Source: Blepharisma japonicum (lineage: Eukaryota; Ciliophora; Heterotrichea; Heterotrichida; Blepharismidae). From it: a stretch of 64,000 nt of DNA. The translations under genes and the position numbers were made by a program. The first letter of the stretch is position 1; each line of letters begins with the position of its first letter. Positions 1 to 9,956 of this stretch are shown here, piece after piece. The notes below the pieces were generated by a model. The model worked only from the letters and a program-made list of their open reading frames with translations. It did no database searches and had not been told where the DNA came from. Where the stretch lies: the NCBI GenBank assembly GCA_949751835.1, contig CATKHK010000016.1, forward strand, positions 492,522-556,521, given 5' to 3'.

Positions 1-143
1 TTTGCATCTTTAAACAAATAATTTATAGCAAGAAGGGCTTTTGAGTAAGATTTGCTGGCATTTTCAATTTCCCCAAGCTTAAAAAGTCGATTTCCTTCAT
101 CTTTTTCTTGATAAGGGATAAGGAGTTTTTCTTCTTCTTCCAT
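1..143 (-). CDS. TPR-domain protein, N-terminal part (runs off the window)
   Basis: Only the first 47 or so codons are present; the rest lies before base 1. Translation starts MEEEEKLLIPYQ and continues KDEGNRLFKLGEIENASKSY, the usual shape of the first helix pair of a tetratricopeptide repeat (G-N-x-L-F-K at the first helix, a small residue then Y in the second). The layout (short acidic leader, then a TPR with a long second helix) resembles the TPR region of AIP/FKBP-type co-chaperones, but that is only a guess from 47 residues. The start is the only ATG in the frame. The next gene upstream on the same strand ends 36 bp away. Confidence 0.6.
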   Translation of the reverse strand, partial: MEEEEKLLIPYQEKDEGNRLFKLGEIENASKSYSKALLAINYLFKDA

Positions 144-179
144 AATAAAAAATAATTATATATTTAATTGTCAATTAGC

Positions 180-653
180 TTAAAATGGAGCTTTACCTCT
201 AGGTGGGGCTTTTTTAAACTTAAAAAACATCAAAAGTCCAAAAACCGCCTCAATCACTTGGAAAAATAATAAAATCGCATTTGTTACGACATCAGCATTA
301 AATCTGAATAAAAAATACACAAAAGTTTGTAGTGCTATATAAAAGATGCTGGCTAAAATAGCTGGGATCGATAAGGCAAGAAACCACAAAACAGCACTGA
401 CCCCTTCACTTTTATTAGCTATTGAGCCTATATGATTTTTACCTACGAAAATCCTAAAAAATTGTAAAACAGCAAAAAAACACAGCCCGGCATATTCAGG
501 AGCAATTGTATTATAAGGGTAAATCAAATAAGAGCCTTTGTATATATAAATCATAGTAGCTACTACAAAGTACCAAGCTGAATACAGTCAGTCAAAATAC
601 AGCAAAGTCTGTAAGGGAAGAATTGTCAGCGGCTTATTTGCAAGATTTATCAT
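180..653 (-). CDS. TMEM216: TMEM216/TMEM17-like transition-zone membrane protein
   Basis: A 157-residue protein with four hydrophobic helices (roughly residues 20-40, 53-72, 85-108 and 118-142). The family signs are a short N-terminus ending PLTILPLQ, a Y-x-A-x-Y-F segment in helix 1, then IYKGSYLIYPYN after it, and a third helix beginning SIPAILASIFYIALQTFVY. This matches the TMEM216/TMEM17 group, which sits in the ciliary transition zone with the Tectonic/B9 (MKS) complex and gates membrane protein entry. Codon 24 is TGA read as Trp (YFDWLY); treating it as stop would remove helix 1. The start is the first ATG in the extended frame, and the stop is TAA. Identification is from remembered family pattern, not from a search. 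Confidence 0.72.
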
Positions 654-672
654 TTATTTTTAATTTAACCAA

Positions 673-2361
673 TTAATTCGTGCATGACTGGACTGGGAAT
701 AATAAATTTTCTTCTGTGTCATACTTATAAATAAAGAACTTCCTGATGAAAAACACTGATTTTTCATTGAAAACGTAGCTTGCAGGGCTCCATCAGTCCT
801 CTTCAGACAAATCCTTTATATCTTCAATATTCTGAGGATTGAAAGGATCGATTTTTGTGATTTTTTTGCCGTGGAAAATGATCAATTGATTCTCAATAGG
901 AAACATAAAGCACCGGAGACTGTCTTGGATTTTTATTTTTAATTGCGAAAACCTATTTCCTGCGATATTATAAGCTTCAATAGTTTCTGCACCTCCTGCT
1001 ATATAAATATTTCCTTTAATAAATGCAGCTGAGCAGCTTTCTCTAGGACTATTTAAATTTGCGATTTTCTGCCAAGTTCTTTGAGAGACGTTTAATCTTT
1101 CGCATTCTTTTAGAGTCCCATTGTTAAAACCGCCAAAAACATATACAAATTCTCCAATATTCAGAATCGCATGATTAAACCTAGGATTTTTCATAGCAGG
1201 GCCTATAGTAAGGTCTTGAGAAACCACATTGAAAATCCATGTAGACCGTTTTGGAGATATTTGTAAGCCTCCTGTGACCACAATTAGCCCATCTGGAGTA
1301 ATAGTCCAAGCGCTCCCATCAAGCCCTACATCGCGACTTTTTATATTAATTTTGGAAAATTCTTCAATAGAGGTATTAAAAGTCGTCAAAAATTTCACCC
1401 CAGGGATAAAGCAATATAGCATAGCAGAAATTATTTTTTTCCTAGAAACAGAGCTGCTTCTCTGCATTCTTGATTTTATTTCTCTTTGTGTTTGGGCTGT
1501 TGACATCCTGGGAGCTTCGTATTCTGAGATTTCTCTTGAGGTCAAAGCGACATAATTTTCATCGTCTGAAAATTCAAAAGGATTTTGGGTTTTTGTCCTT
1601 TTTACGTCCCGAAAGCCCACTTTTGGGGTTGTTATTCTTGATTTTTGCTTGGGCATAGAAATTTGCGAGACTTTTTTAGATGAAGTTGTGTCAATTATAG
1701 GCGATTTTGCTTGCTTTGGATCTGGTGCTGGGGTGTTAGAGTTGCTGCTACTTTTAAGCCCAACCTCAAAAATAAACTGGCTTACTATGGTATTTTTCAT
1801 ATCAGTTTGGCTGTAATCTACCCTTTTCTTGAGAATTTCGAACTTATTGACTTCTTCACAAGTCAAACAGCTTGTCAGTGCATTCGCAAGCTCATTGTAC
1901 TGGTAATCTCCTTTTTTGATCATATCTAAAGCTTCAGTTATTTGTTTTTTCACAATCCCGCATTGGTTGATTACTTTTAAAGTCATATCTTCAGCTGCTG
2001 AGAGCAGATCTCGCTCTATCACTTTTACGATTTCTGTAATAAATTGAATGGAAAGATTTTGAAATTCGTCGACTGCTGAGATTTCTTTTTCCAAACGCGA
2101 TTTTATATATGCTAAAACCTCTTGTTTTTGAGACGCCTGGGCTAAAATCTGTGCTTCAGTTGCACAGAGTTCTTGCCAATTTTCAGCCATCAAAGAAGTC
2201 AATTGGCTTTCGCTCAGCGCGACTGGCTTATGACTAGAGCTTATATCTGAAATAATATGCCTTCCTACACAGCTGCTACACAGAATGGCCTGCTTGCAAA
2301 AGCAAATTAGCTCCCCAGGCCCATTGCAAATTTCACATGTTTTTGTATTCATCATAAACAT
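673..2361 (-). CDS. B-box zinc finger / Kelch-repeat protein
   Basis: 562 residues. The N-terminus has a B-box-type zinc finger (residues about 8-45: CEICNGPGELICFC, then CSSC and later H residues). A helical, probably coiled-coil stretch follows to about 190, then a low-complexity Ser/Lys-rich linker. The C-terminal third carries Kelch-like blades (GLIVVTGG, FVYVFGGFNNGTLKE, GNIYIAGG). An in-frame TGA (Trp) near the C-terminus (SEEDWWSPASY) extends it by 39 residues, to TAA. The order B-box, coiled coil, beta-propeller recalls TRIM-like scaffolds, but no RING is visible, so ubiquitin-ligase activity should not be assumed. The ATG is only 3 bp after the stop of the WWE gene upstream and in the same frame (see findings). 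A start at Met3 or Met4 is equally possible. Confidence 0.7.
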
Positions 2362-2364
2362 ATT

Positions 2365-3132
2365 TTATCCTATAATTAAATTTCTTATTAATCCAGTCCT
2401 CATTTCCACCATACACTTCTTATGCAGATTTATCTGATAGCCTACTCCATCTAGCGTAAACGAAAAAATTCCTTCAGTGAAGCTCAAAATGTCTTCAATT
2501 TCTTTAATAATTGGCCTTGCAGTCTGATCATTAGCATACCACCAATATTTTTCTTTGGCAACTGCCGTTCTGCTTATAGGGTAAATCATTTTTTCTCCAC
2601 TAGGGTCAGTTACAGTCATTAAGGTTTCTCTGAATAAAATTTCTGCTTGGCTGCCTGAGAAGTTAAACTTGCTTCGGATGTTTCCGGAAATAAAATCCCG
2701 CTCAATTTCATCAGAGGTGGCCTCTGGGAATTCAATTTCAGAAGACTCCATGTGGTAAATCCATTTGCCTTGGAGTGTACAGGTTTGAGAGTAAAATTCA
2801 GGTACAGAGGAAAGGTCTTGGGGCTCTGGATTTTGTCGCTCTTCAGGTTCTTCGGCGTCAAAAAGAATATCAGGGGCGTCTTCTTCTTTTTTACCTTGGG
2901 GAGGGGATTGGTGAGCTCTAGGAGGGACTGGTTTCTTGGGAGGAGAACTAGATGGCGGGGGTTGAAAGTTTGGAAGACTTGGAGCTGATGGTAATTCTGG
3001 GTAAAGAGAAAGAGAAGGAGCACTGGGAATTGGCATAGGTGGGGGTGGAGGAAGGGAGACTGGCTGGAATCCTGAAGCGGTAACAGTTATTGGCTCTTTT
3101 TGCTTATTTTTTTTGCTTGATGTGCTTCCCAT
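2365..3132 (-). CDS. Myristoylation-type N-terminus, proline-rich, WWE-like protein
   Basis: 255 residues. It opens MGSTSSKKNK, a good N-myristoylation signal with a basic follow-up, suggesting membrane attachment. Residues about 20-80 are proline-rich (SLPPPPPMPIP). Two related C-terminal segments then follow: one starting GKWIYHMESSEIEFPEATSD and one starting WWYANDQTARPI and ending TGLIRNLI. Both have the W-x-Y start, an I-E pair and a hydrophobic R-x-I/L end typical of WWE domains, which bind ADP-ribose derivatives in the known families. WWE is my reading of the pattern and needs a profile search. It ends TAA, then AAT ATG opens the B-box/Kelch frame without a frame change. Confidence 0.6.
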   Translation of the reverse strand: MGSTSSKKNKQKEPITVTASGFQPVSLPPPPPMPIPSAPSLSLYPELPSAPSLPNFQPPPSSSPPKKPVPPRAHQSPPQGKKEEDAPDILFDAEEPEERQNPEPQDLSSVPEFYSQTCTLQGKWIYHMESSEIEFPEATSDEIERDFISGNIRSKFNFSGSQAEILFRETLMTVTDPSGEKMIYPISRTAVAKEKYWWYANDQTARPIIKEIEDILSFTEGIFSFTLDGVGYQINLHKKCMVEMRTGLIRNLIIG

Positions 3133-3266
3133 TTATAGATAAATAACTTTATTTTGTTTCTAAATATCTAAATGATAGAATTTATAAATTAAAAATTTAT
3201 CACAGGCAACAGATATTTATATTAATAATTGCAGATCTCACTTACATTGATCTAAAGATTGCCAAT

Positions 3267-4055
3267 ATGAAAAATGAGCTATCATGAAGATTATATTCGC
3301 TATCACATATCGATTTATCACGAAATTCAAACACCGTGAAGCTTGATCTCTCTAATAATGAAGATTTGTTTGACTTAGAGTTATTAAGATTTTTCCCAAA
3401 TTTAAAAGAGCTCGATCTGTCATATTCCTATTATCTTTGCGATAATTATCAGGCAATCATATATGTTCCTAAGCTTGAAAGTTTAAATATACACAGCGCA
3501 GGCTTAACAACAGCAAAATATTTAGTCCCTCTGAAAAATCTCAAATATTTAAAGGCGACTTTTGCAAATATTGGAAAAGCTGTGGAACACCTTATTCAAT
3601 TATCAAGCTTAGAAGATCTAGATATTCAAGGAGGAATAGAAGGCATAGAAGAGCTTGGATGTTTAACTTCTTTGAAAAAGCTGACTTTAAGAGGAGTGTT
3701 TAATAACTACGGAGAGACTGATGATTTTGATGCTCCTCCAATAGATTTTCTAGCCTCTTTGGTAAATTTAAGAGAACTGGACCTTTCGTTTAATGATTAT
3801 ATAAAATTCATTGAGCCGATTACGAGGCTGCCGAACTTGCAGTATCTTGATCTATCGTATAACAAAGGGATTCAAGATGTGCCTTTGCTTAGAAATTTAG
3901 TATCTTTGGTTACAGTGGATCTAAGATTATGTACACCGACGCTTGAAAATGATTTGTATTATTTAACAGAGCTTCCAAATCTGAAAGAATTAAGGATTTT
4001 TTATTATATTACTCCTCCAAAGTTCAATGAGCAGGTTAAAGTTGTTATAGACTAA
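3267..4055 (+). CDS. Leucine-rich-repeat protein
   Basis: 262 residues made almost entirely of LRRs of about 22-24 residues with L-x-x-L-x-L-S pattern (VKLDLSNNEDL, LKELDLSYSYYL, LRELDLSFNDYI, LQYLDLSYNKGI). The start is the first ATG in the frame; it gives MKNELSWRLYSLSHIDLS, with one TGA read as Trp at codon 7. The gene is divergent from the WWE gene, with 134 bp between the starts. There is no kinase, F-box or membrane segment, so it is probably a protein-binding solenoid. No specific function can be given. Confidence 0.75.
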
Positions 4056-4736
4056 AAATATTTTGATAGTTTTTAAAGATATGCTTATATAGTAACTTGA
4101 AGAGAAGACAAATGAGGGAGGGTGAGAACTGAGATTATGGATAATTAAGAAAATAGCGATTAATGAATCAATAGTTTAGTCTGGGAGATGATATTGGTTA
4201 GTTTAGTTATCTTAAAGTACTTTTTCATTTATACTTCTCCACGGCTATTCTAGGTTATTCATTAAAGACAAGCTCAGTTATATCGGTGATAAATCTCTAA
4301 GATGTCCACAATGAAGTCTACCCGGCTAGAGGTATAATCTATATAACTATTTTTATAGCTTTGCATTTCTATTTTTCATAAATTTATCAGTGCACCAATT
4401 TAGCTTTCGCATCTAAGTTAATTGTTTTGTAGTCATATTATAGCCTTCTATTTCTGGAATTGATAAGCTTGATAAGCTTTTGGAATTTTCTGGGGTTTTT
4501 GCCATTAGTAATTATAAAATGGGCTCTCTTCTCCATGAAATTAATAAATAGCATAAATAATCTTTAAAGTTAGGCAATTTGATGCAATATAGGTTTTCTT
4601 TACTAAAATCTTTATATAATAGAATTAAAATCTATGTTTGATGGGATGTGAGAGTTAATGTAGCAACCCAAACATTTTATTTTAAAATCGATTTATAAAA
4701 TTCAAATTTAAATAATAATATAATTATGTTTTCTAA
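4056..4736. other. Intergenic, no feature seen
   Basis: About 680 bp of AT-rich sequence between the convergent LRR and ABC transporter genes. All frames are broken by TAA/TAG. I see no RNA gene and no repeat beyond simple AT runs. Confidence 0.6.
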
Positions 4737-7700
4737 TTAAGCTTGTGATAGCTGGCACAGTTGATAGTAATAGCCACTTGTATTCTTTGACAACTCCTCA
4801 TGAGTTCCTTTTTCCACTAAAATTCCTTTTTCAATCACAAGGATTTCATCGCAGTCTTTAATAGTCCTAAGCCTGTGAGCAATAGAAATGATTGTAAACT
4901 TTTCTTGTTTCAGCACTTCTTGTAGATTAGACTCTACAACAGTGTCTAAGGCGCTTGTTGCTTCATCTAAAACCAAAATTTTTGGCTTCCTAATAAGAGC
5001 TCTCGCAATGGCAACTCTTTGTTTTTGTCCTCCACTTAGTTTGCTTCCTCTAAGTCCTACATCGCTATCTAGACCATATTTCTCTAAGAGATCTCCTGCT
5101 TGCGCTTTTATTAAAGCTTCTCTGGCTTCTTCTTCAGTAGCCAGCTGATTGGCAAGTCTTAGATTGTACATCATGGTGCCTTTAAATAGAATAGGCTCTT
5201 GGCCGACCCAACAGACGTATTCTCTGAGATGCCTGATATTGTAGTTTTGAATCAAAATGTCGTCAATTTTGATAAGTCCTGCCCTTGGGTTATAAAACCT
5301 CAATAAAAGTTGAGCAATGGTGGATTTTCCTGAGCCTGTTGAGCCTGTTACGCCAAGAGTATGTCCTGCTGGAACTTCGAAACTGACATTTTTGAGAACT
5401 GAGTTAAGTCTGCCTTCATATTTAAAGCTGACTTTTTCGTATGTAACTTTTCCAGAAATTGGGTCTGTGACTCCATCTTTTGAATCTCCATTTATTTCAG
5501 GCTCATACTCAATTATGTCACTCATTTTAATAGCACTTTTAATTGCCGCATCTGTATCCTGAGGCAAATATGAAATCACAACTGCGCTATAAGTTGAAAG
5601 CAAACTTATAAAGAAAATATAAATCAAATCGTCTCTGCTTAAGTGATTTTCTTTGAGTCGTGCCCCACCTATCCAAAAACACAATCCCCAAACAAAAAAT
5701 ATCACAGATATTTTAAATGCAAAATGAAAAGCATCAGGATAATAAGAAGCTATAACCTGTCTATTGGCATCTCTACAAGAATTCACATATCTGACATGGA
5801 AATAGTCTTGCTTATTTAAAGAAGCCACTGTTTTTATATTTGTCAAACTGTCAAAAGCGATATGGGTCGTTTCAGGTGGAGTCATTTTATCATTCTGCCT
5901 AAAAACGTCACCACCCATATTCACAATAACCATAGCAGAGAAAAGGCCTATTGATATTAAACCATAACTCCAGTCTCTGCAAAGGACCCATACAATAGCT
6001 AATGTCAAGCTTGAAACTGCAAGCAGCTGGAACATCAAGACTGGGCCTCCAATTGAGGAAATTTTATCACAGTCGTTAGAAAACGTATAAGACAACGATG
6101 ATGGGTTATTGATTGGCTTGTCGAAAAATTTTTGGTCATAATAAAGTATAGCATTCATCCCTCTCATTCTGATATCATCTGTGAACAGTGCAGCAATCCT
6201 GCCTAGCGCACTAAACGAAATAACAATCATAACGAAAACAAATATAGCCAAGAATATACACCCCCACATATTTTCCCAAGTATTGTCTTGATACTCAGCG
6301 CCGTCATCTTCTGCAGTTATTATGACATCATCTCCATAGTAAAATCCCATGACAGGATAGCAAAGTCCAGCTAAAATAACACCTATAGCAGCTACAATCA
6401 TCCAGTCCCACTGTTTAAAAAGCTGAACTCGGATCCCTTTCATGTATTTGTTTTTTTCAGCTTTGACTCTATGGGAGATTGAAGTTTGGTAGCTCATAAC
6501 GTCTAGGTCTTTTGCTGTTTCTACTTTTTCTTCTGGGACTTCTTCTTCCAGACCTTCTTCAGTCTTAGATTGGATTTCGCAGTATCTGGCATATCGACCG
6601 TTAAGCTTAATCAAGGACTCGTGGTTTCCTTCTTCAGCGATCACTCCTTCAGAAATTACGATGATTTTATTCGCGTTTTTGACTGAGCTGAGCCTTTGAG
6701 CAACTATGATGGTTGTTCTGTTTTGAGATACTTTATCAAGAGTAATTTGGATTTTTTTCTCAGTTTTTACATCTAATGCGCTTGTGGCTTCATCAAGTAG
6801 TAAAATGCTTGGATTCTTTAGCAAAGCTCTTGCAATGGCTACTCTTTGCTTTTGTCCTCCAGACAGCAAAGACCCTTTAACACCTACATCTGTGTCGAAT
6901 TTATTTTCCAAGTCTTCAATAAAAGCTGCTTCGGCTTCTCTTGCGGCATTCTCAATTTCTTCATCAGTCGCATCCATTCTACCGATTCTGATATTTTCCC
7001 TTATCGACGTGTTAAATAAAATCGGCTCCTGGCTTACCAAGCCTATAAATTCTCTTAAAGCTGAAATATCATACTGTGTGATATCAACCCCGTCAATCAA
7101 TACTGTACCTTTTTCAGGGTAATAAAATCCTTCAATAAGCTGAATTATCGTACTTTTGCCTGACCCAGTCTGCCCTACAATGGCTAATGACTCTTTTTCT
7201 CTGACTTTAAAAGAAATCCCATTTAGGATTGGTACATCTTTTTTGGTTGGATACCTGAAATAAACATTTTCAAAGTCGATATCTCCTTTGATTGATTGAG
7301 GTTTTAAATACCCTCCATATTTTTTATCGCTCTGTATCACTTCATTGACTCTAGCTGCTGCCACTTTTGCATTGCTAAGTACATTGATCACTGTAATGAA
7401 AGTTCCTTGATAAAAAGCAGTCATCATAAAGCAGAAGGACACGACCACGACATCTTTGCGCTCCATTTGTGCGTCAAGTGTCCAGTTATACCTGTCGTCT
7501 CTTATGAAAATGGACCCAAAATAATACACCATGCCACCCATTATAAAGAATATGGCAGCTGTGAGACCATATAGAAATCCTTGAAAGATCCCAGTTTTTG
7601 TGACTTCATCTTTCAGATCTTTTAGCTCTGATTGATAAAGTTCAGTTCTTGGCTTCTGCGCATTGCAAGAAGCGATGGTTTTGACTCCTTCAAAGCTTTC

Positions 7701-8390
7701 TTCAGCAATTCCTCCTGCTGACTTATACTTCTCTTGTTTGCTATAGGACGAATTAATTGTTACTTTCTCGTAAACAACAAATCCAAAAAACTGTAATGGT
7801 ATCGGTATGAGGGCGACTAGAGTCAGCTGAAAGTTAATGATCGCTGCACCTATAAAAAGCCCTACATATGAAATAGCCATTGGTAACTGTAAGAAAAACT
7901 TTAGCCCAACACCTTGCTCTATTGCATCAATATCCATATCAATTGCACTTGAAAGCTCAGAGGCGTTGTTTCTGTCGTACCATTTGGCAGGCTTGTTTAT
8001 AATGCTGTGAAAATAGGCACTTCTCCACTTCAGTGATATTCTTTTAGCTGCTATTAAAATTAAGAGAACAGCAATCCAGCCTACTAATAAGCTTAAGACG
8101 CCTCCTATAATCATCCATATAGCAGCATCTCTCATTTGATCATAGACCTTATCATCATTGTCTGGGTTTTCATAGACCGCTTCAACGACTTCTCCCATTT
8201 CGTAAAACAAAAATATTATGAACAATCTAAAAATCAAGCACAGTGAGGAGCCGACGGCTAGTAAAGTTAACTCACATTTATTTGCATATGAAAAAAGAAG
8301 CTTTAAGCTAGCTTTTGAGTTGATATCTTCTTGTTTTATGAGCGGTTCGGAGTCCTGGCTTTTGTCTTTGTTTTCAGAACTTTTTGACAT
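4737..8390 (-). CDS. ABCB-type full ABC transporter, copy 1
   Basis: 1217 residues with order TMD1-NBD1-TMD2-NBD2, the layout of P-glycoprotein/MDR exporters. NBD1 has Walker A GQTGSGKST, signature LLSGGQKQR and Walker B ILLLDEATSALD. NBD2 has GSTGSGKST, KLSGGQKQR and ILVLDEATSALD, plus an H-loop IAHRLRT. In NBD1 the H-loop reads IIVAQRLSS, Gln in place of the usual His, so one of the two ATP sites may be altered. The N-terminus MSKSSENKDKSQDSEPL is cytosolic with no targeting peptide. It is the downstream member of a tandem array with a relic and a second intact copy, all on the minus strand. The substrate is unknown; plasma-membrane or vesicular efflux is the family role. Confidence 0.93.
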   Translation of the reverse strand: MSKSSENKDKSQDSEPLIKQEDINSKASLKLLFSYANKCELTLLAVGSSLCLIFRLFIIFLFYEMGEVVEAVYENPDNDDKVYDQMRDAAIWMIIGGVLSLLVGWIAVLLILIAAKRISLKWRSAYFHSIINKPAKWYDRNNASELSSAIDMDIDAIEQGVGLKFFLQLPMAISYVGLFIGAAIINFQLTLVALIPIPLQFFGFVVYEKVTINSSYSKQEKYKSAGGIAEESFEGVKTIASCNAQKPRTELYQSELKDLKDEVTKTGIFQGFLYGLTAAIFFIMGGMVYYFGSIFIRDDRYNWTLDAQMERKDVVVVSFCFMMTAFYQGTFITVINVLSNAKVAAARVNEVIQSDKKYGGYLKPQSIKGDIDFENVYFRYPTKKDVPILNGISFKVREKESLAIVGQTGSGKSTIIQLIEGFYYPEKGTVLIDGVDITQYDISALREFIGLVSQEPILFNTSIRENIRIGRMDATDEEIENAAREAEAAFIEDLENKFDTDVGVKGSLLSGGQKQRVAIARALLKNPSILLLDEATSALDVKTEKKIQITLDKVSQNRTTIIVAQRLSSVKNANKIIVISEGVIAEEGNHESLIKLNGRYARYCEIQSKTEEGLEEEVPEEKVETAKDLDVMSYQTSISHRVKAEKNKYMKGIRVQLFKQWDWMIVAAIGVILAGLCYPVMGFYYGDDVIITAEDDGAEYQDNTWENMWGCIFLAIFVFVMIVISFSALGRIAALFTDDIRMRGMNAILYYDQKFFDKPINNPSSLSYTFSNDCDKISSIGGPVLMFQLLAVSSLTLAIVWVLCRDWSYGLISIGLFSAMVIVNMGGDVFRQNDKMTPPETTHIAFDSLTNIKTVASLNKQDYFHVRYVNSCRDANRQVIASYYPDAFHFAFKISVIFFVWGLCFWIGGARLKENHLSRDDLIYIFFISLLSTYSAVVISYLPQDTDAAIKSAIKMSDIIEYEPEINGDSKDGVTDPISGKVTYEKVSFKYEGRLNSVLKNVSFEVPAGHTLGVTGSTGSGKSTIAQLLLRFYNPRAGLIKIDDILIQNYNIRHLREYVCWVGQEPILFKGTMMYNLRLANQLATEEEAREALIKAQAGDLLEKYGLDSDVGLRGSKLSGGQKQRVAIARALIRKPKILVLDEATSALDTVVESNLQEVLKQEKFTIISIAHRLRTIKDCDEILVIEKGILVEKGTHEELSKNTSGYYYQLCQLSQA

Positions 8391-9956
8391 TTTTTATAAT
8401 TTGCAGCGATAACGCATATAAAATCTTTATTAATAAATTTTTAAGTAAAAAATGAAGATTAACTCAGATAAATGAATAGGTGAAAATTAGTTAATTTTTA
8501 GCAGAGCTACAGCTCTGAAAGAGATAAAGGTTAGTAATTATTAATTCCTCCAATGATCAACTTATTTTACTATTAAAAAGTGAATTAATTTTTACTTTAG
8601 CTAGTAGAAACTATAAAAGTAAATCGATCGAAATTTGAATTTCCCGAATCCCTCTTTAATATGTATTCGAAGCCTTATGATGAAAACTATTTAGTTTTCA
8701 ATCAATTTTATAATGTAAAAATCATATAGATAAAATAAGTATGTACAATTCATAAGCGAAAAACGTATATATAAGATTTTAGTTAAACTAGTCATGAGTT
8801 TTAGTATATTTTCTTGCTTTGCAATCAATGAATATATCGAGGAATCTTGTTTTAAATTATTAATTTTAATTTTATTCAGAATCCTTTATTATTTATTAAA
8901 TATTTCTCAATACTGATAGCAGACTCGAAATATTTGATGACCTATTAATTATTAGAAGTGGATTTTTTTAATTCATTGGTAAACAAATTATATTGGTGGA
9001 GAAAGTAGCATTATTTGAGTCTCTACTCCTAGTGTATAAATATATGAATTATTGTGAAATCCCTCCAAAAACTTCGTCATATAAATTGGATTCGCGGAAA
9101 TTTTAGATTCAAAAGCTATGATATCAACTATCCCCATATCTTTGAGTTAGTTAATGCGCTTAGTTTAGCAGCTTAATTCTTATTATGGGATATCATTCTA
9201 GAGTTAGAGTTACATTATAGTCCGAATATTTATCAACAATTCTTGAGGAAGTTTGCTGACAAAGCTATTTATATTAAATGATATTGGCTGTCGGCTCTTA
9301 AAGTAGTCTTCTTGGGTAAGAAATTGTAGGGATGGAATACTTATACAACTAGATTTGTTGTGATTCAGGTGCCAAGTATTATCGATGATCCCTTAAAACA
9401 TCCAGACGAAATTACTCTATTTCCTGATACAGCTACAATGGCAAAAGCTATTGTCGAAATTCTAGTAATAATCACTGCGTAAAGCAGGTGCCATTCCTGC
9501 TACTCTTTGGAAGAGTGCGTCCTTATCAAAAAGGAGATAGAGCTAACAGTTCTAAATATTCTGGAACGGAGTTTAAAATTTGCATAATTGGCATTTAGAT
9601 TCAAAGGCAAAGCAATAAAGATATATGATGCAATCTTTTGACCTTAATTGCTGAAATAAATATTTCTACGGGATCTCGATATTGAAAATTATATTTAGTT
9701 ATATAGTAAAATTAATTTAAGGGATTGAAAATAATTTTATTGTGATTTTGTTCATTATTATAGATTCCTAAGATAAATTTTTCACTGCTTTGCTAGTTTT
9801 TAAATGGGAGAGTTAAAATGATAATATAGCTGAGCTAATTAACTTATCATAAGCTTTCTTTATTAATAAAATAATGGAATTAACCATCTGGCTATCTCAT
9901 AATATCACAGAGTTGTATAAAATAATTGAATAAAATATATAATTAATATATTCTAA
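8391..9956. other. Intergenic between ABC genes, with a weak gene relic
   Basis: About 1.57 kb of AT-rich DNA upstream of ABC copy 1. Most has no coding character. The exception is the open stretch at about 9177-9482, entered separately. Confidence 0.5.
9177..9482 (+). pseudogene. Decayed coding fragment, unidentified
   Basis: On the plus strand a frame reads about 45 codons (KFADKAIYIKWYWLSALK..., with a TGA as Trp), hits one in-frame TAG inside a 14-nt intron-like string (GTAAGAAATTGTAG at 9316-9329), and then continues in the same frame as VPSIIDDPLKHPDEITLFPD and AKAIVEIL to TAA. Amino-acid composition is protein-like, with no ATG at its head. The second part faintly recalls ligand-binding domains of ANF-receptor type (x-A-K-A-I-V-E-I-L), but that is weak. 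Flanking frames hold further scraps. I call it a relic, not a working gene. Confidence 0.35.
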
